From contig JAJFZO010000579.1 in NCBI GenBank assembly GCA_021397835.1, positions 2,495,001 to 2,559,000 of the forward strand: DNA of 64,000 nucleotides. The letters are read 5' to 3'. The notes under the pieces were generated by a model. It worked only from the letters and a program-made list of their open reading frames with translations, was not told where the DNA came from and ran no database searches. Shown piece by piece: positions 11,371-22,590 of the stretch (position 1 is the stretch's first letter; each line of letters opens with the position of its first letter). The position numbers and the translations under genes were made by a program. This DNA is from Moringa oleifera. Taxonomy: Eukaryota > Streptophyta > Magnoliopsida > Brassicales > Moringaceae.

Positions 11371-14300
11371 TTATGTTGCTACTTGTTCTGCAACAATATT
11401 TTGAGCTAAGCAATCCACTGGAGGATGTGTGTCATGAGACCTTCCATGAGCATTGTTGCAGAAGGAGCGTACTTCTTTGCCTGAAGCAGCAGATGTTATG
11501 TTTACGTTGTCTAGCTGAATATTGGTGCAAGCAAGGCTTTGACTGCAGCTTAAGTTAATTGCTATCTCGGAGTTGGATGTCCCTCGAACTCCATTGTAGG
11601 AAATGTCGCTTATTTGAACTGCGCCTGTCTTTAGAATTCAAGCGAAGAAATTTAGTTATTATAATCAACAAGAAACTTAATAGTATCATAACTGAAATGC
11701 TTGTATTCAAGCCAAGATACCGTTATCATATGAAGTGCGAATGATTCTTTATTTAGGGTTATGTATTTAATTAGTTGTCTCTCAATTATAAGAGTTTCAA
11801 TGCAGCATTTCCAATACCTTATTTGGACAAGTTTTATGAGGACAGTAAAATTGATCAATGATGATGGGGTTGCCCGCGTTCACCAATGTAATGTCCTCAT
11901 ATGTGACCTTTCTGGCATACCCTCGTCCTCCCTAAAAAAATTTTTGGGAGAAGAACGAAAGACATATAATTGAAAGAAGAGCCAAAGATTAAACGAAGAA
12001 TCAAGGGCTATCATTTTGGTTCCGTTACCTGCCATGTTTTGATTCTTACTCCATTTTGAGTAGCATTAAAACTGCAGCTCTTCACATGCACTTCCTCAAC
12101 TTTTCCCTCACTTCCATTTTTTCCCATGCTTCCAATACTACGAAAAAGGACAAGCTTCCAATATTAGTAGAACTGGATCAGGTAAGTTCTTAAAGGCACC
12201 GAGAAATTAGGAATACCAGCTTATAATTGTTATCATCTTCAGAGTCGAGACTAAGTGATGGAATGATTAAAAATATCAGTAAGAGAGGTGTAGTAATTAA
12301 TTAGCAGACCTGATACCATGACCTGGACCGCAAGCCACCCCAGTAATATTGATATTGTTGCAGTCCGTAACAACGGCAATACAATCATCCCCTGAAAAAT
12401 AGAACAAAACGAATTATGATACAGTCAGAACATGAATGATCGGTAATGGGAGATTGCCTGGAGTTTAACTGTTGATCCAGAATAATAACATACCAGTCGC
12501 AATATTGCTATTTAGAACAAAAATGTTGCTTGACTGAGCTATGTCTATCCCATCAGTGTTAGGGCTGTCTTCAGGAGCATGAATGTGGAGTCCCGAGAGA
12601 GTTGCATTGGCACAACCAAACAGAGAAATATGGTTATTCTGACTGTTGATATGTGTTAAACCACTGACTCGAAGATTCTTGCATCCAAGAAAGCTCAAAG
12701 CCTGCCGGTCATCAAGAAAATTGTAAATGATCATAACATGTATATATATTATGTATAACTCATTGGCAACACTTTATTGGTGGTAGCTGATACATAGAGG
12801 CTCTACTTACAGTGGGTCTCTGGCAATCACCCACCTGCTCATAATACGAGGAAGATGATGAGTAAGAATTTGCTAAGGTAATCAAGAAGAAAAGAAAAAG
12901 ATTAACCAAAGAGGAGAATATGAAATAACAAATATTGTGAATATTGTTCACTCACGCAAGACTTCCACCAGTCAGCCCCTTGTCCATCTATTTGTCCATT
13001 CCCTTGGACAGTAAGTCCATCCACACCTGCAAAAACTAACCATTGCAAGGATTGCTCTGACTTCCAATTTGACTTTCTAGGTGCAACAATATTACCTTGC
13101 AACTGCAAATAATTACCAAAAAGTTTAAATTTTCACATTAATCTTGCGGAGTTTCCACTAGACAATATATGTGGTGTTAAGTTATCAATCCTGATGTAAA
13201 GCGACCATTTACCTCTACTTGAATGGAAGATGACTTGCATGGACCCTTTAGTATGATAGCATTTAACAAGAATGTTTTTCCCTTGGGAATGTTGAGAATA
13301 GCCTTGGTTGACGATGCTCCGCAAGCTCCTTCCCATGCCTTGATAAAAGGCTTTGCATTTCACATAACGAAATTAGATTACTCATGATTTGACTTGCAAT
13401 GAGAGAATCTCATAGCAAAGTATGTTGAAAAATAGAATTTAAATGAAAAAGAATGTTTGAATACATATGTCTTTTCATTAAAGGTATATCCTTTTTTTTT
13501 TTATGCATCTCTTTGAAAAGATATACTGTTTTAAAGTTACCTTTTGACACCAATAAAAAGCTTCCCGTAACCATTTTAACCATCCAAAATATTTTTTATT
13601 GGAAAATAAAAATTTGTTTTTGAGAGATAGCAACCATAAATTGGTTCATTATTCTAGTGAATTGAAGCACTACTTTCACAAATTCACAAGAAGAGATCAT
13701 TATATCTTGAGAGATATTCACTATCAACCTAATAACACCAATTGGGGGTTGATTTTATCTTAAGAATATAAAGTCAAACTCTAGCCTTGGTCTAATATAA
13801 GTACAGTTCTACGTGTTACAAGTTACTGTAAATTATTTCAATTTATTATTCATCTGATTGATTGGCTGAAATAACTTAAATATTATTTTAAGTTGTCGAT
13901 TTGTGTGTTATTGTATACTACAAACGACAGTTTTAAAATAAAATACCACAAATCATCTACTTTATTTATTATTTTATTTAAATATTATTTCATTATTTAG
14001 GAGTACTCCAGGTAAAAATTGTTAGAAGGCATTAATTAGAGTTTTTAGATACCTAAAGTATACCTTGAACTATAAGCTGTATTATATTAAATATCTAAGT
14101 GTATTTGAAGGGTACAATGATGCCAATTCGATATCAGGCACTAAAGACTCAAATCCACAAATGATAGTATTTTCACAATTAGAAATGAAGCTATATCATG
14201 AAATCCCTCAAAACAAACATGCATAGCAAGGTCTACTATAGAATAAGAATTTATAACTTCAAAAACAAAGATGGAGAAGAAGCAGAATGACTTCATAATG

Positions 14301-16443
14301 TCCTAAAGAACATTTTATATTGGTCAAAGCTTACGCTTGCTATATGTATTCGTTGTGACAACCAATCAGCAATTAGTAGAGTACACTGTCACGTGTACAA
14401 TGGAAAGTCTCGATACATTCGTCGAAGACACGATACTGTAAAGCAGTTAATTTCAAATGAAATAATTTCAATTAATTATATAAGGTCAAAGGACAACCTT
14501 GCGAATTCACTTACTAAAAGTTTGTCTAGGGATAAAGTAAACTATTCATCGATGAGAGCACGATTAAAGCCTATGATAAAAAAGTCATTATGATGGTAAC
14601 CTAACCTAGCTGACTAGAGATCCTAAGATTTAAGTTCAAAAAGGACAACTAAGTTACGAATATCTCAACAACTACACTAGGAAGACAATATCTTTTATCT
14701 ATTTCTATGATTAAATAATGTTGTTTGTAATATATGTTAGGATAAGCTAAGCTTTCAACGATTCTTATAGCTTGAAAATCCAAGTGGGATATTGCAAAAT
14801 ACTCTTAATGAGAATCACCTATATGAGTGTGAAAAAAGGTTGCTTCTATGAGAATTATAAGGTTAAATTCTCTAAAGCATTCATGAAACTAAGAGTGGTT
14901 CAGGGCCAAAATGAACACAAATGTAAGAATCCACTGTGTTCAAGAAGTAACTATGTGAGTATTATGGTCTTATTTTAGAACAACGATTGAATAGTTCAAG
15001 ATATCACATCCACTGATTAGCCAAGTGAATCCGATGGTATGTCACTATAAAAGGTTTAAAGCCACAATAAGTTACCTATCTTGATGCAGTTCTTTTACTG
15101 CACTCTCTCAATTGTTTGCTTTTGTCATTTATATTTTACGAAATTTTCATTCATGTGAGAGATTGTTAGAAAGAGAATTTAAAGGAAAAGAAAATATATT
15201 TGAATGTAAACGTGGATGGTTTTCTTTTGAATTAAAAGGTACATTTTCTTTAAAGATGCTTCCTTTTCCTTCGGATGCATCTCTTCGAAAAGATACACTC
15301 CTTCAAAGCAACATTTTGAAACCTATAAAAAGCTTGCCTCATAACTATTTCAATCATCCAAACCAATTCATTCTTTCTTCCTCTTTCATTGAAAAACAAA
15401 AGCTTGTTTCAGGGTTATAACAACTATAAGTTGGTTCGTTGTTCTTGTGAATTAAAGTCCTACTTTCATAAGAAGAGATCATCGTATCCTTAAGGACATT
15501 CATGATCAACCTACTAGCACTAATTAAGGGATGGTTTTATCTTAATGACATAAAGTCAAATTTTAACTTCAATCTATTATAAGTACACTTCTACATATTA
15601 CAAATTACTATAAATTTATTTTAGTTTGTTATTCATCTGATTGTTTAGCCTAAAGTAATTTAAATATTATTTTAAGTTATCAATTTGTGTATTATTTTAT
15701 ACTACAAATGGCAAAATATTCTGAAGTATAAACTAATTCTTAAAACTATATAAGTATTAGCATCTACAACCTTGTTATTTATTTGTTCTTTTATTTGAAT
15801 GCTATTATAATTGTGTCAATGCCATATTATCGGATTCCAATAAGATTTCAGACTACAATATATATGTTGTTCCCTGCATCCAATATGGAAAGCATTTTGC
15901 TCACTATGTGCTTATAGGCTGCATGTATATGTGTCATTCTTGCATGGCAGAGAAGAAGTGCAGCTATTCCATAATTGGTAGAGGTCTGCAGAAGCTAAAA
16001 TTGTTGTATTATGATGGAAGAGTTGCATAAAAAACTCACATGGAATGAAACTCATTCTAAGGGTGCTTTGCAATCGACTTATGAAGTTTTAAGTAAGTAA
16101 TTGTGAAAACCATGACCGGTATATAGTCTTCATCTTTTCTAATTTCTTCTGTGTCTTTCAAAAGAAACCTTTGATACTGAGAAAAATGAACATTATAACA
16201 CACCTAAAACATTTATATAAGGATATACCTGAGTATCATCTTTGGATCCATCTCCAGCAGCTCCGAAATCCATTACATCGAAAGTTTGAGCGTAAGCAAA
16301 TAGAACATTGTAAATGATCACCAAAAAGATGGCAAAAGGTTTCTACACAAAGAAATTGAATTAGGTGAGTGGCAGAATTCTGACAGAAATAACAGGAAGA
16401 AAGCTATAGATAATGACACATTCCTCACCATTCTTAGAGCCAT
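11371..16443 (-). CDS. Polygalacturonase PG-A (GH28), ten exons, intact frame
   Basis: A secreted pectinase that would hydrolyse alpha-1,4 links of polygalacturonan in the cell wall. Exons (minus): 16443-16429, 16342-16229, 13350-13213, 13102-12956, 12834-12811, 12701-12494, 12391-12310, 12137-12029, 11931-11818, 11628-11371. All introns are GT-AG, and the exons join without a stop into 402 residues. Residues 1-23 form a hydrophobic signal peptide, followed by TFDVMDFGAAGDG. The four GH28 signatures are present: SPNTDGIDI (NTD at 194-196), GDDCIA (217-218), GPGHGI (239-241) and RIK (274-276). The length is normal for a plant PG. Intron 2 is about 2.9 kb because it holds a copia element. Whether splicing still works is unknown. 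Confidence 0.88.
13423..13929 (+). repeat. 5' LTR of the PG-A intron copia element
   Basis: Matches 15164-15713 along its length but is about 40 bp shorter because of small deletions near its start. It has diverged visibly from its partner, so the insertion is not recent. Confidence 0.8.
14271..14593 (+). pseudogene. Copia pol C-terminal fragment (RNase H end)
   Basis: The frame reads AICIRCDNQSAISRVH, then YNGKSRYIRRRHDTVKQL, then KDNLANSLTKSLSR. These are the closing motifs of the copia RNase H domain (CDNQSAI, KSRHI, DxLADPLTK). An AE* pair upstream, where AEW is expected, marks a nonsense change. Integrase, reverse transcriptase and gag are missing. Confidence 0.85.
15164..15713 (+). repeat. 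3' LTR of the PG-A intron copia element
   Basis: Starts TGTTAG after the gtgagagat purine tract and ends ACAAATGGCA. It contains a cctataaaaag TATA-like box near 15330, as expected of a copia LTR promoter. The open stretch inside it at 15112-15420 is not a gene. Confidence 0.8.
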
Positions 16444-16487
16444 GATAAAAGATTGAATTGCTACCACACTGACAATTTAATCTTCTA

Positions 16488-16496
16488 CTTATAATA
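16488..16496 (-). promoter_or_regulatory. TATA-like box of PG-A
   Basis: On the minus strand the sequence tattataag lies about 45-50 bp before the PG-A ATG. At the same place PG-B has a better tataaata, and the PG-C relic has a worn form. Confidence 0.45.
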
Positions 16497-17510
16497 GTTC
16501 TTTCAAGTTCATATGGACTATGTATTTCCACTAATGGGTTTTAATAATGAAATTTCCATATGCTTCAGTTTGACTTAGAATAGTTTAATAAGGAAAATTA
16601 TACAATTTTTAGAAAGATATCTCAATTCAGTTTTCTTTGCTAAATAATTAGATTTAGTAATCTACCAAAGAAGGTAATATAGTAAACTCATTTTAAAAAG
16701 GTTTTATCTTTCACAATAAGATAACTAAGCACACAAACCTGACATGTATATAGACACTAACAATGCCTTATAAACAATAATTGAAATTATAAACATATGC
16801 ACACAATGAAATTTTGAGATTATACGTAAATTTCTATAAGATAAAAATAAAAATATTGATATTATAGACATATCAAACACTACCAAAAAAAAAAGATATT
16901 TTTCCGTGAAATATTTTAACTGAATGAGATTTTGTAAGAACACTATCAAGAAAATTTCAATGAAAATTCTGTTAATGAAACGATATATACCAACAAAATT
17001 CAACACTATAATGGTAAAAGTTAATTTTTATATTTTAAAAAAGATAAATTTGCATCTATAATTTTTAAAAAAAATTTGAATACTGTTGTAATGTTAAAAT
17101 TTATTTATTTTTAAATATTCTAACAACAAATTCTATCGGAATTTTCAAAAGTGAAATGCACTGCTTCATCATTAACATAGTCAACATATTTTTTATTTAG
17201 TTTTATAAAATTCTTAATGACATTTTTCCTTTTGAATATATTGCTAGGTTTTGAAACGGAGAGAGCACATATTTCTCTTTCAAGTTTCATTTCTTCTCCG
17301 ACCTTTTCACTCTTCTCTCTTCGTATCCCCCTTCAAGCTTACATGATTGTGGTGGTTTCCCACATTTTTGGCAGCTTTCTTGTGCCATGATAGCTTCTCT
17401 AGCTAGTGATACAAGGTATGAGACTAATATTTCCTTCATTACATAAGAGATCAATGTTCATTTTGATTTGACTCATTTTGCATGTTGTGTTTATTTTGTG
17501 TTAATAGATG

Positions 17511-19415
17511 GATTTAGCTAGCCAACAAACATGATGTTTGAGTGAAAATTACAACCACAAGGTTGCTTGTGATGGAATTTTGAACTCAAGAAATTTGACT
17601 ATAAATTCTTTGATATAAAGTTTGAAAGGAGGTTTTGCATTCTCTTGCTATTGAGCTCCCATTAATGGAAGCCAGAACCAATCCATTGATACCCCGTCAA
17701 AGATTTATTTTATTGTTGGTGCACAAAATGATCTTTGAACTTTTACTGTGAATCACTTTGATTTGAGAATATGTATCGGTTTAGACACACACTAATAAGC
17801 TCTTAACCATTAAGGTCATCTTGAGTTTTTGGTCATGTAATATGAACAACAAGTTGTATTCAGTGCCTAGTATAGCAAATCTGTCAACTTTTTTGCACTT
17901 AAAAGTTTTGCTGGATCTTCGCCATTAACTCACTCTGCGTTAACATATTTATATAGTTTGGATTCTATACTTACGGTTTCATCTCTACCCCTTTGGCTGC
18001 TCATGGAGCAGTAAAAATAAGTGCTTAGATTGTGCACAAGAGCATGATATAGGAGTACTAGTTCATGACTTTATGTCAATTTTATTAATTTTATTATTAT
18101 CATATCTATGCGTTATATTTCTCCATATACTTCTCTAGTAATTTGATAAAGAATTAAAATAATTAAATCTCTGTCAAATATGTTTTTTTTTTTTTTTTTT
18201 TATACAAGTAATGATTGAGTTTTACACTCATTAATTTGACATATTTATCATAATTTTTTATTAATTTTTAAAATGTTATTTTTAATTTTTTATTTTATTT
18301 TATATTTATTATGTAAATTAAAAATAAGATTGCACTTGAATGGATTAAAAAATATTTGAAATTAAAAAAAAAAGATTTTGGGCAGAAACCAAATCGTAGT
18401 GATGCTAAAACTCCAAGATTGTGATGCTAGTAGAATTGCAAAGCCATTAAACAACCACTATAGCAAAATAAATTTATAATTATTTAACCATAAATATGAT
18501 AATTATCACTATATATACTGTAGAAATTTTCTTTTTTCATATTTAGTGGCTTTTGTTTGATAGCTGCTATTAACTTGACATTAATGAAGTTGAATTATTA
18601 ACTTGCATCAAGCCTTTGTTTCTTGGATGCAAGCATCATGAGCCTGATAAATATGCATAGAAAGGATGGAAGCACTATACCAGCAAATACAAGGCATTAA
18701 TTCTTGGGGAAAAAATTACTTGTGGATAAAGTGATCAATGTCCACAAATGGCTGAAAGAAGATACAAATGTACAAGTTAACAACCTTTAATTCAAATTTG
18801 TGAGAAGCAATATGCTTGAATAATGGTTTCTTTCCTCATGCTCTTGCTGAGATTGGGAATTGATCATAAGAATTATTTATTTAGGGTGGAGACTGACACT
18901 AATGCGCCTTTGTGAAAACTATCCGATGAGAGGAAAGCATAGAGGAAAAGAGTTACCAAGCAGCTTAAGAGAACTGTGCTGGAATAGGTCATGGGAACGA
19001 AAAACACTAGAAGTGATTTGCGGAGCATAAGCAACCAATACAAAATTTATTAAAGGAAAAACAAAACATTCATTTTGCAAAATATTTTCTATGCTTATAA
19101 GAGAAATTTTATCATTTTACAAGTGATGAAAAAGTCGAGAATTGATGAGAAAACCAAATAGCTAGGGACCCACCGTATTTGATGACGAGACAACCGTATT
19201 TGTTGGATGGTGCCAAATTGGAGTGCGCAACGGTCTTGCAAGATTCAAGGTCATTATGTGTCATTTGAAATAAATTTTTTTAGAAAAAAATTTAAATAAA
19301 AATTATATAAAATTTTAATATTTATTTTATATTATTAAGTAAATTTTTATATTTAAAAATGATAAATCAAAATCAAATTTTGATTTATTATTTTTTAAAA
19401 AGAATGATGAATCCT
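17511..19415. other. Intergenic sequence, no recognisable gene
   Basis: AT-rich with long T and A runs (for example near 18183). Short stop-interrupted stretches around 18600-19000 gave no protein I can identify. Confidence 0.4.
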
Positions 19416-19686
19416 ATACAAAATCAAAGGAAAAGAGAAAGACTATAATTCATTCCTCACCATTCTTAGAGCCGTGAAGAAAGATTGAATTTCCGCAGAC
19501 TTGCAACTTTTAGCTACCATTTACAATAATTCTTTGATTCACATGGATTATATAATTCGAGTAATGATTCTCACAATCAAATTTCAATATAATTATGCGG
19601 ACTACAACTAGAAACAGAGTTGGAATAGTCTAAGGCCATATGATGTAAACTCTATAATTTTGAAAAGTGATATCTTAATTAATTTA
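19416..19686 (-). pseudogene. Polygalacturonase relic PG-C: exon 1 and proximal promoter
   Basis: The segment is closely similar to exon 1, the exon-1 splice donor and the promoter of PG-A and PG-B. On the minus strand, the ATG of the sister genes is ACG here (19475-19473), followed by the same ctctaagaatg|gtgagg exon-donor junction. No later exon remains on the left side. The TATA position (19521-19528) is changed to tattgtaa. The promoter match is cut at 19686 by the CACTA element and resumes at 26376. This is a dead third copy. Confidence 0.75.
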
Positions 19687-19719
19687 CACTATTATAAAAA
19701 TTGTAATAAGTGACAACAA

Positions 19720-19930
19720 TTTAATAACAGTTATTCAAAGAACTGTTATTAAAAATTTTACTAATACTTTTAATAACGGTTCTTCCAAAACTATCATTAA
19801 AAATGACGATTTTAACGTCAGTTAAATAAGAATTAGCATTAAAAGACCCATTACTAGAGCCTTTAACGCCAATTCTTAAGGAACTAACCTTTAACTCTAG
19901 TTCTTGAAGAACTAGCATTAAAGGCCAAAA
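19720..19930. repeat. Left subterminal repeat region of the CACTA element
   Basis: Repeated short words (actgttattaaa, aactagcattaaaggc and relatives) in both orientations. In this superfamily such words bind TNPA-type proteins; that role is inferred here. Confidence 0.7.
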
Positions 19931-20099
19931 TAGGACTGAGATTACAGCTGCCATCTCTAATGAGCCACACAGGCTTATAGCTTTCCACGAGAGTGGGTAT
20001 GCCTTCATTTGACTGCATCTGTTGTAGTAATGATCGCTGTAGCAACCGCAGTAGCAATAACCGTTGCTGTTGTTGCTGTTGCTGCTTACAATAGTAATA

Positions 20100-21049
20100 A
20101 CCATGAACCTGGAGTTCCTTGAAGTGAAGTTATTCTTGCATAGAGCACATGGCATGGGGCTCGACGACTTTAATCCAACTCTGGCCAAAGGTGGACCTCC
20201 TCCTGTTGGTGCCAAGATGGCCAACCTTGACCATCTTACTCGTCTGATCATCCAAGAATTTGGTTATCAGGAAATCGGTCATCTCAGGTCTTCTTCGCCA
20301 TTAATCCTTCTTATCATTCGACAACGTTAGTTAATTAATCTTCAAAGTCTCTGTTGAAAACCAGAAGCAAATCTTTCCTTTTCAGGGCTATTAAGAGAAT
20401 AGTATGAGGAATCCCAAGGCCACTTCTAAATCTCAGCATCGAGAGCTTTGCCAGTTTCTTTGACCAGGCAGTGGGTCGCCACTTGATTCCTCCATTCAAC
20501 CCTTACTTGAATTCTCTCAACTTTCTCTTAGTCTTTTATCTTGTTCTTTACATCGGTCTTGTAGGCTACGTTGGCAGCCTCCCCAACCTCGAGCACTACA
20601 CTTCTCGATGTGTGAGAACCCTCTCTCTCTCACCATAATCATTCATCTCTGGAATTTTCTTGAATCAACTGGTTGCATCTCTTTTAGGTGTGGAAGTAGG
20701 AGAAGACGCAGTGATAAGAACCCTACTCTGTCCGAGAGCCCACGAAATGGTATAGCCATACAACCTAACTGTGGCCGAGCTCACCAACAATCTCTCCATA
20801 CTGAACAACATTCTCGCCTTGTGTAGCATCAAAGACCAAGGCATCATAGTGTCACTGAAACTTGGAGCTGAGAATTGCACAAAGAGCAACATCTTATTTG
20901 CAAACCCTAAATCACTCACCTACAGCAGAACGTCGCAGGAGATCATTATGATTCTGTATGGAACCGACAATGGGTTATTTCCCCTCGGCAAATGGAAGGA
21001 TGGCAAAACAACTCCTAAACAATACTGGTTAAAATTAATCCATATGTAA
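20100..21049 (+). pseudogene. Captured fragment of a PCC13-62-type desiccation-related (ferritin-like) gene
   Basis: The reading resembles plant desiccation-related protein PCC13-62 homologues (ferritin-like domain). Exon 20100-20287 encodes TMNLEFLEVKLFLHRA, then LAKGGPPPVGAKMANLD and FGYQEIGHLR. A GT-AG intron follows. The next piece, from 20386, encodes AIKRIV-stop-GIPRPLLNLS and then GLVGYVGSLPNLEHY. The last piece, from about 20667, encodes LVASLLGVEVGEDAVIR, then RAHEMV-stop-PYNLTVAE and finally SRTSQEIIMILYGT, ending at the TAA at 21047. Two in-frame stops (TGA, TAG) and the missing start kill it. Retained intron sequence shows capture at the DNA level. It lies wholly inside the CACTA element and in the same orientation as its frame. 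Confidence 0.85.
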
Positions 21050-21179
21050 ATCTCCTTGATCAGCTTCCAGAACTGACATTAAAGGCTGTTTCACCTTGCT
21101 TTTAAGGTAGAGATCCTAAATTCATCTCTGGAGCCTGCCAAAGCCTCGCGCATAATTTTTACTCTCTAGTCATCCTTTT

Positions 21180-21465
21180 CCTCTTTGCTCTCTGTCCAGA
21201 AGCAGCTAAACTAGCTGCTGACAGCTGCATTGCCTTTCCCTGACCTTTTTCCTCTTTGCTCTCCGTCCAAAAGCAACTAAGCTAGCTGTTGGTAGCCGTA
21301 TTACTTCTCTCTGACCCACTCCTCTTTGATCTTTATCCAAAAGTAGCTAGACCAACTACTGACATGGCAGCAGCACTGCCTCTCTTCTGACCTTTTCCTC
21401 TTTGCTCTCCGTCTAGAAGTAGTTAGGCCAACTACTGGCAGTGGCATTGCCTCTCTCTTTGCTTC
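21180..21465. repeat. Minisatellite, four units of about 70-76 bp
   Basis: Units begin at 21180, 21251, 21321 and 21397 with cctctttgctctccgtcc. Each continues with a variant of agaagcagctaaactagc. It lies between the captured gene and the TNPA-like frame of the CACTA element. Confidence 0.8.
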
Positions 21466-22009
21466 TTTCTCTCTCATTTATCTCAATCTTCATAATGGCA
21501 GTTGCACCCTTCCCCTCCATTTGTTCATTTTTGGCATTCAAACATATGTAAGTATTTTGATATAAATTCAAAAAAATTTTACGAAATTCAAGTTTCATAA
21601 TTTTGATTGAATTTGGTTAATTTTGGTTTAAAAAAAATATATTGAGGATGCATATTATTTTGAGAAGTTTTTTATTAAGTGTGTTTGGTGAATTGTTATA
21701 ATCGATGAAATTTGAGGTTTTTTTATTAGTATATTTGGATGAACATATTTGGTATGAATGAGTATACAATGATGCATTTATTATTTCATAATTATTAAGA
21801 TTTTTAGATTAATTGATAAATTAAGTAGATATTAATTAGATAAATTTATATTTTGATAAATTAATTATATATTAGGTGTAGATGAATTTATGTTTGAATT
21901 ACTTTCTTAAGTAAAATTAATTGGTATATTTTGTCAAATTTAATTATATTGATTTTATTATTAACATAAATTAATATATTTAGTTAAATTTTAAATAGAT
22001 AATTAATTA

Positions 22010-22430
22010 TTTATATGCTTGTAAAATAAATCATTAAATATTATTTAAATTTTAATCAATTAAGTTACTAGCTAGTTAGATGCTTGTGTAGTAATTAATT
22101 AGATGATAATTAATTTACTATGTCTTAATTAACTAATTAATTATTAATCATTTATTTAGCTAATATTAATAAATTAGATGCTTATGAAGCAAAAAATTAC
22201 ATGTTATTTGAATATTAATTAGGTTACTAACTAGTTAAGTGCTTATATAGTAATTAATTAGATGTTAATTAAATATTGACTATGTATTAATTAATTAAAT
22301 AGTTATTAATTATGTATTTAAATTTTAATTAATAAATTTGATGCTTGTAAAGTGAATAATCAAATTTTATTTAAATTTTAATTAATTTATTAGCTAGTTA
22401 ATCAGATGCTTTTATAGTAATAAATTATAT
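22010..22430. repeat. AT-rich tandem region in the CACTA element
   Basis: The words gatgcttgtgtagtaatt and its variants recur about every 70-100 bp (near 22080, 22169, 22238, 22340 and 22405), with attaatt-rich spacers. It probably lies in an intron or leader of the element's frame. Confidence 0.55.
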
Positions 22431-22590
22431 GTTAAGTAAATGGGTTTGACTATTTTTTAAGGTAGTGATCAATTACCTCATGTGTCAAAGTTATCGTATC
22501 TTTTATAATTTTATTTTATTTTTTTAGTTTTATCATCTTATATCATGTTTTGAATATATGATGCTAACCATATTTTGTTTTTGTTTACAG

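Larger units (their letters stand above)
13423..15713 (+). mobile_element. Ty1/copia element, internally deleted, in intron 2 of PG-A
   Basis: Two direct LTRs (13423-13929 and 15164-15713) begin TGTT and end in -ACA/-GCA. They flank only about 1.2 kb of internal DNA holding the end of pol. Five-base flanks aagta and aaata look like a target duplication with one change. The same intron of PG-B (34160-34200) reads straight through and is an empty site. The purine stretch gtgagagat just before the 3' LTR is a worn polypurine tract. I could not see a clear primer-binding site. It is transcribed opposite to PG-A. Confidence 0.85.
10790..17510. repeat. Segmental duplication block A (carries PG-A)
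   Basis: The block matches 31560-35890 in the same orientation across the whole PG gene, its introns, about 1 kb of promoter side and about 600 bp of 3' flank. It is longer than block B mainly because of the copia insertion at 13423-15713. The ends are approximate: the match fades near the word taaattttata on the left and tgtgtttatttt on the right. Confidence 0.8.

Noticed and set aside
11289..11558. Plus-strand frame of 89 codons, repeated at 32071-32313
   Set aside because: It is the antisense of exon 10 of PG-A and PG-B. Its conservation comes from the real exon.
13133..13363. Minus-strand frame over PG-A exon 3
   Set aside because: It is in the wrong frame relative to the exon phase. 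The correct frame reads FIKAWEGACG.
15112..15420. 102-codon frame in the 3' LTR region of the PG-A copia element
   Set aside because: It crosses the internal DNA/LTR junction and has no known domain. LTRs do not normally code.
19721..20251. 176-codon minus-strand frame in the CACTA element
   Set aside because: It is antisense to the captured desiccation-related exon, which explains its openness.
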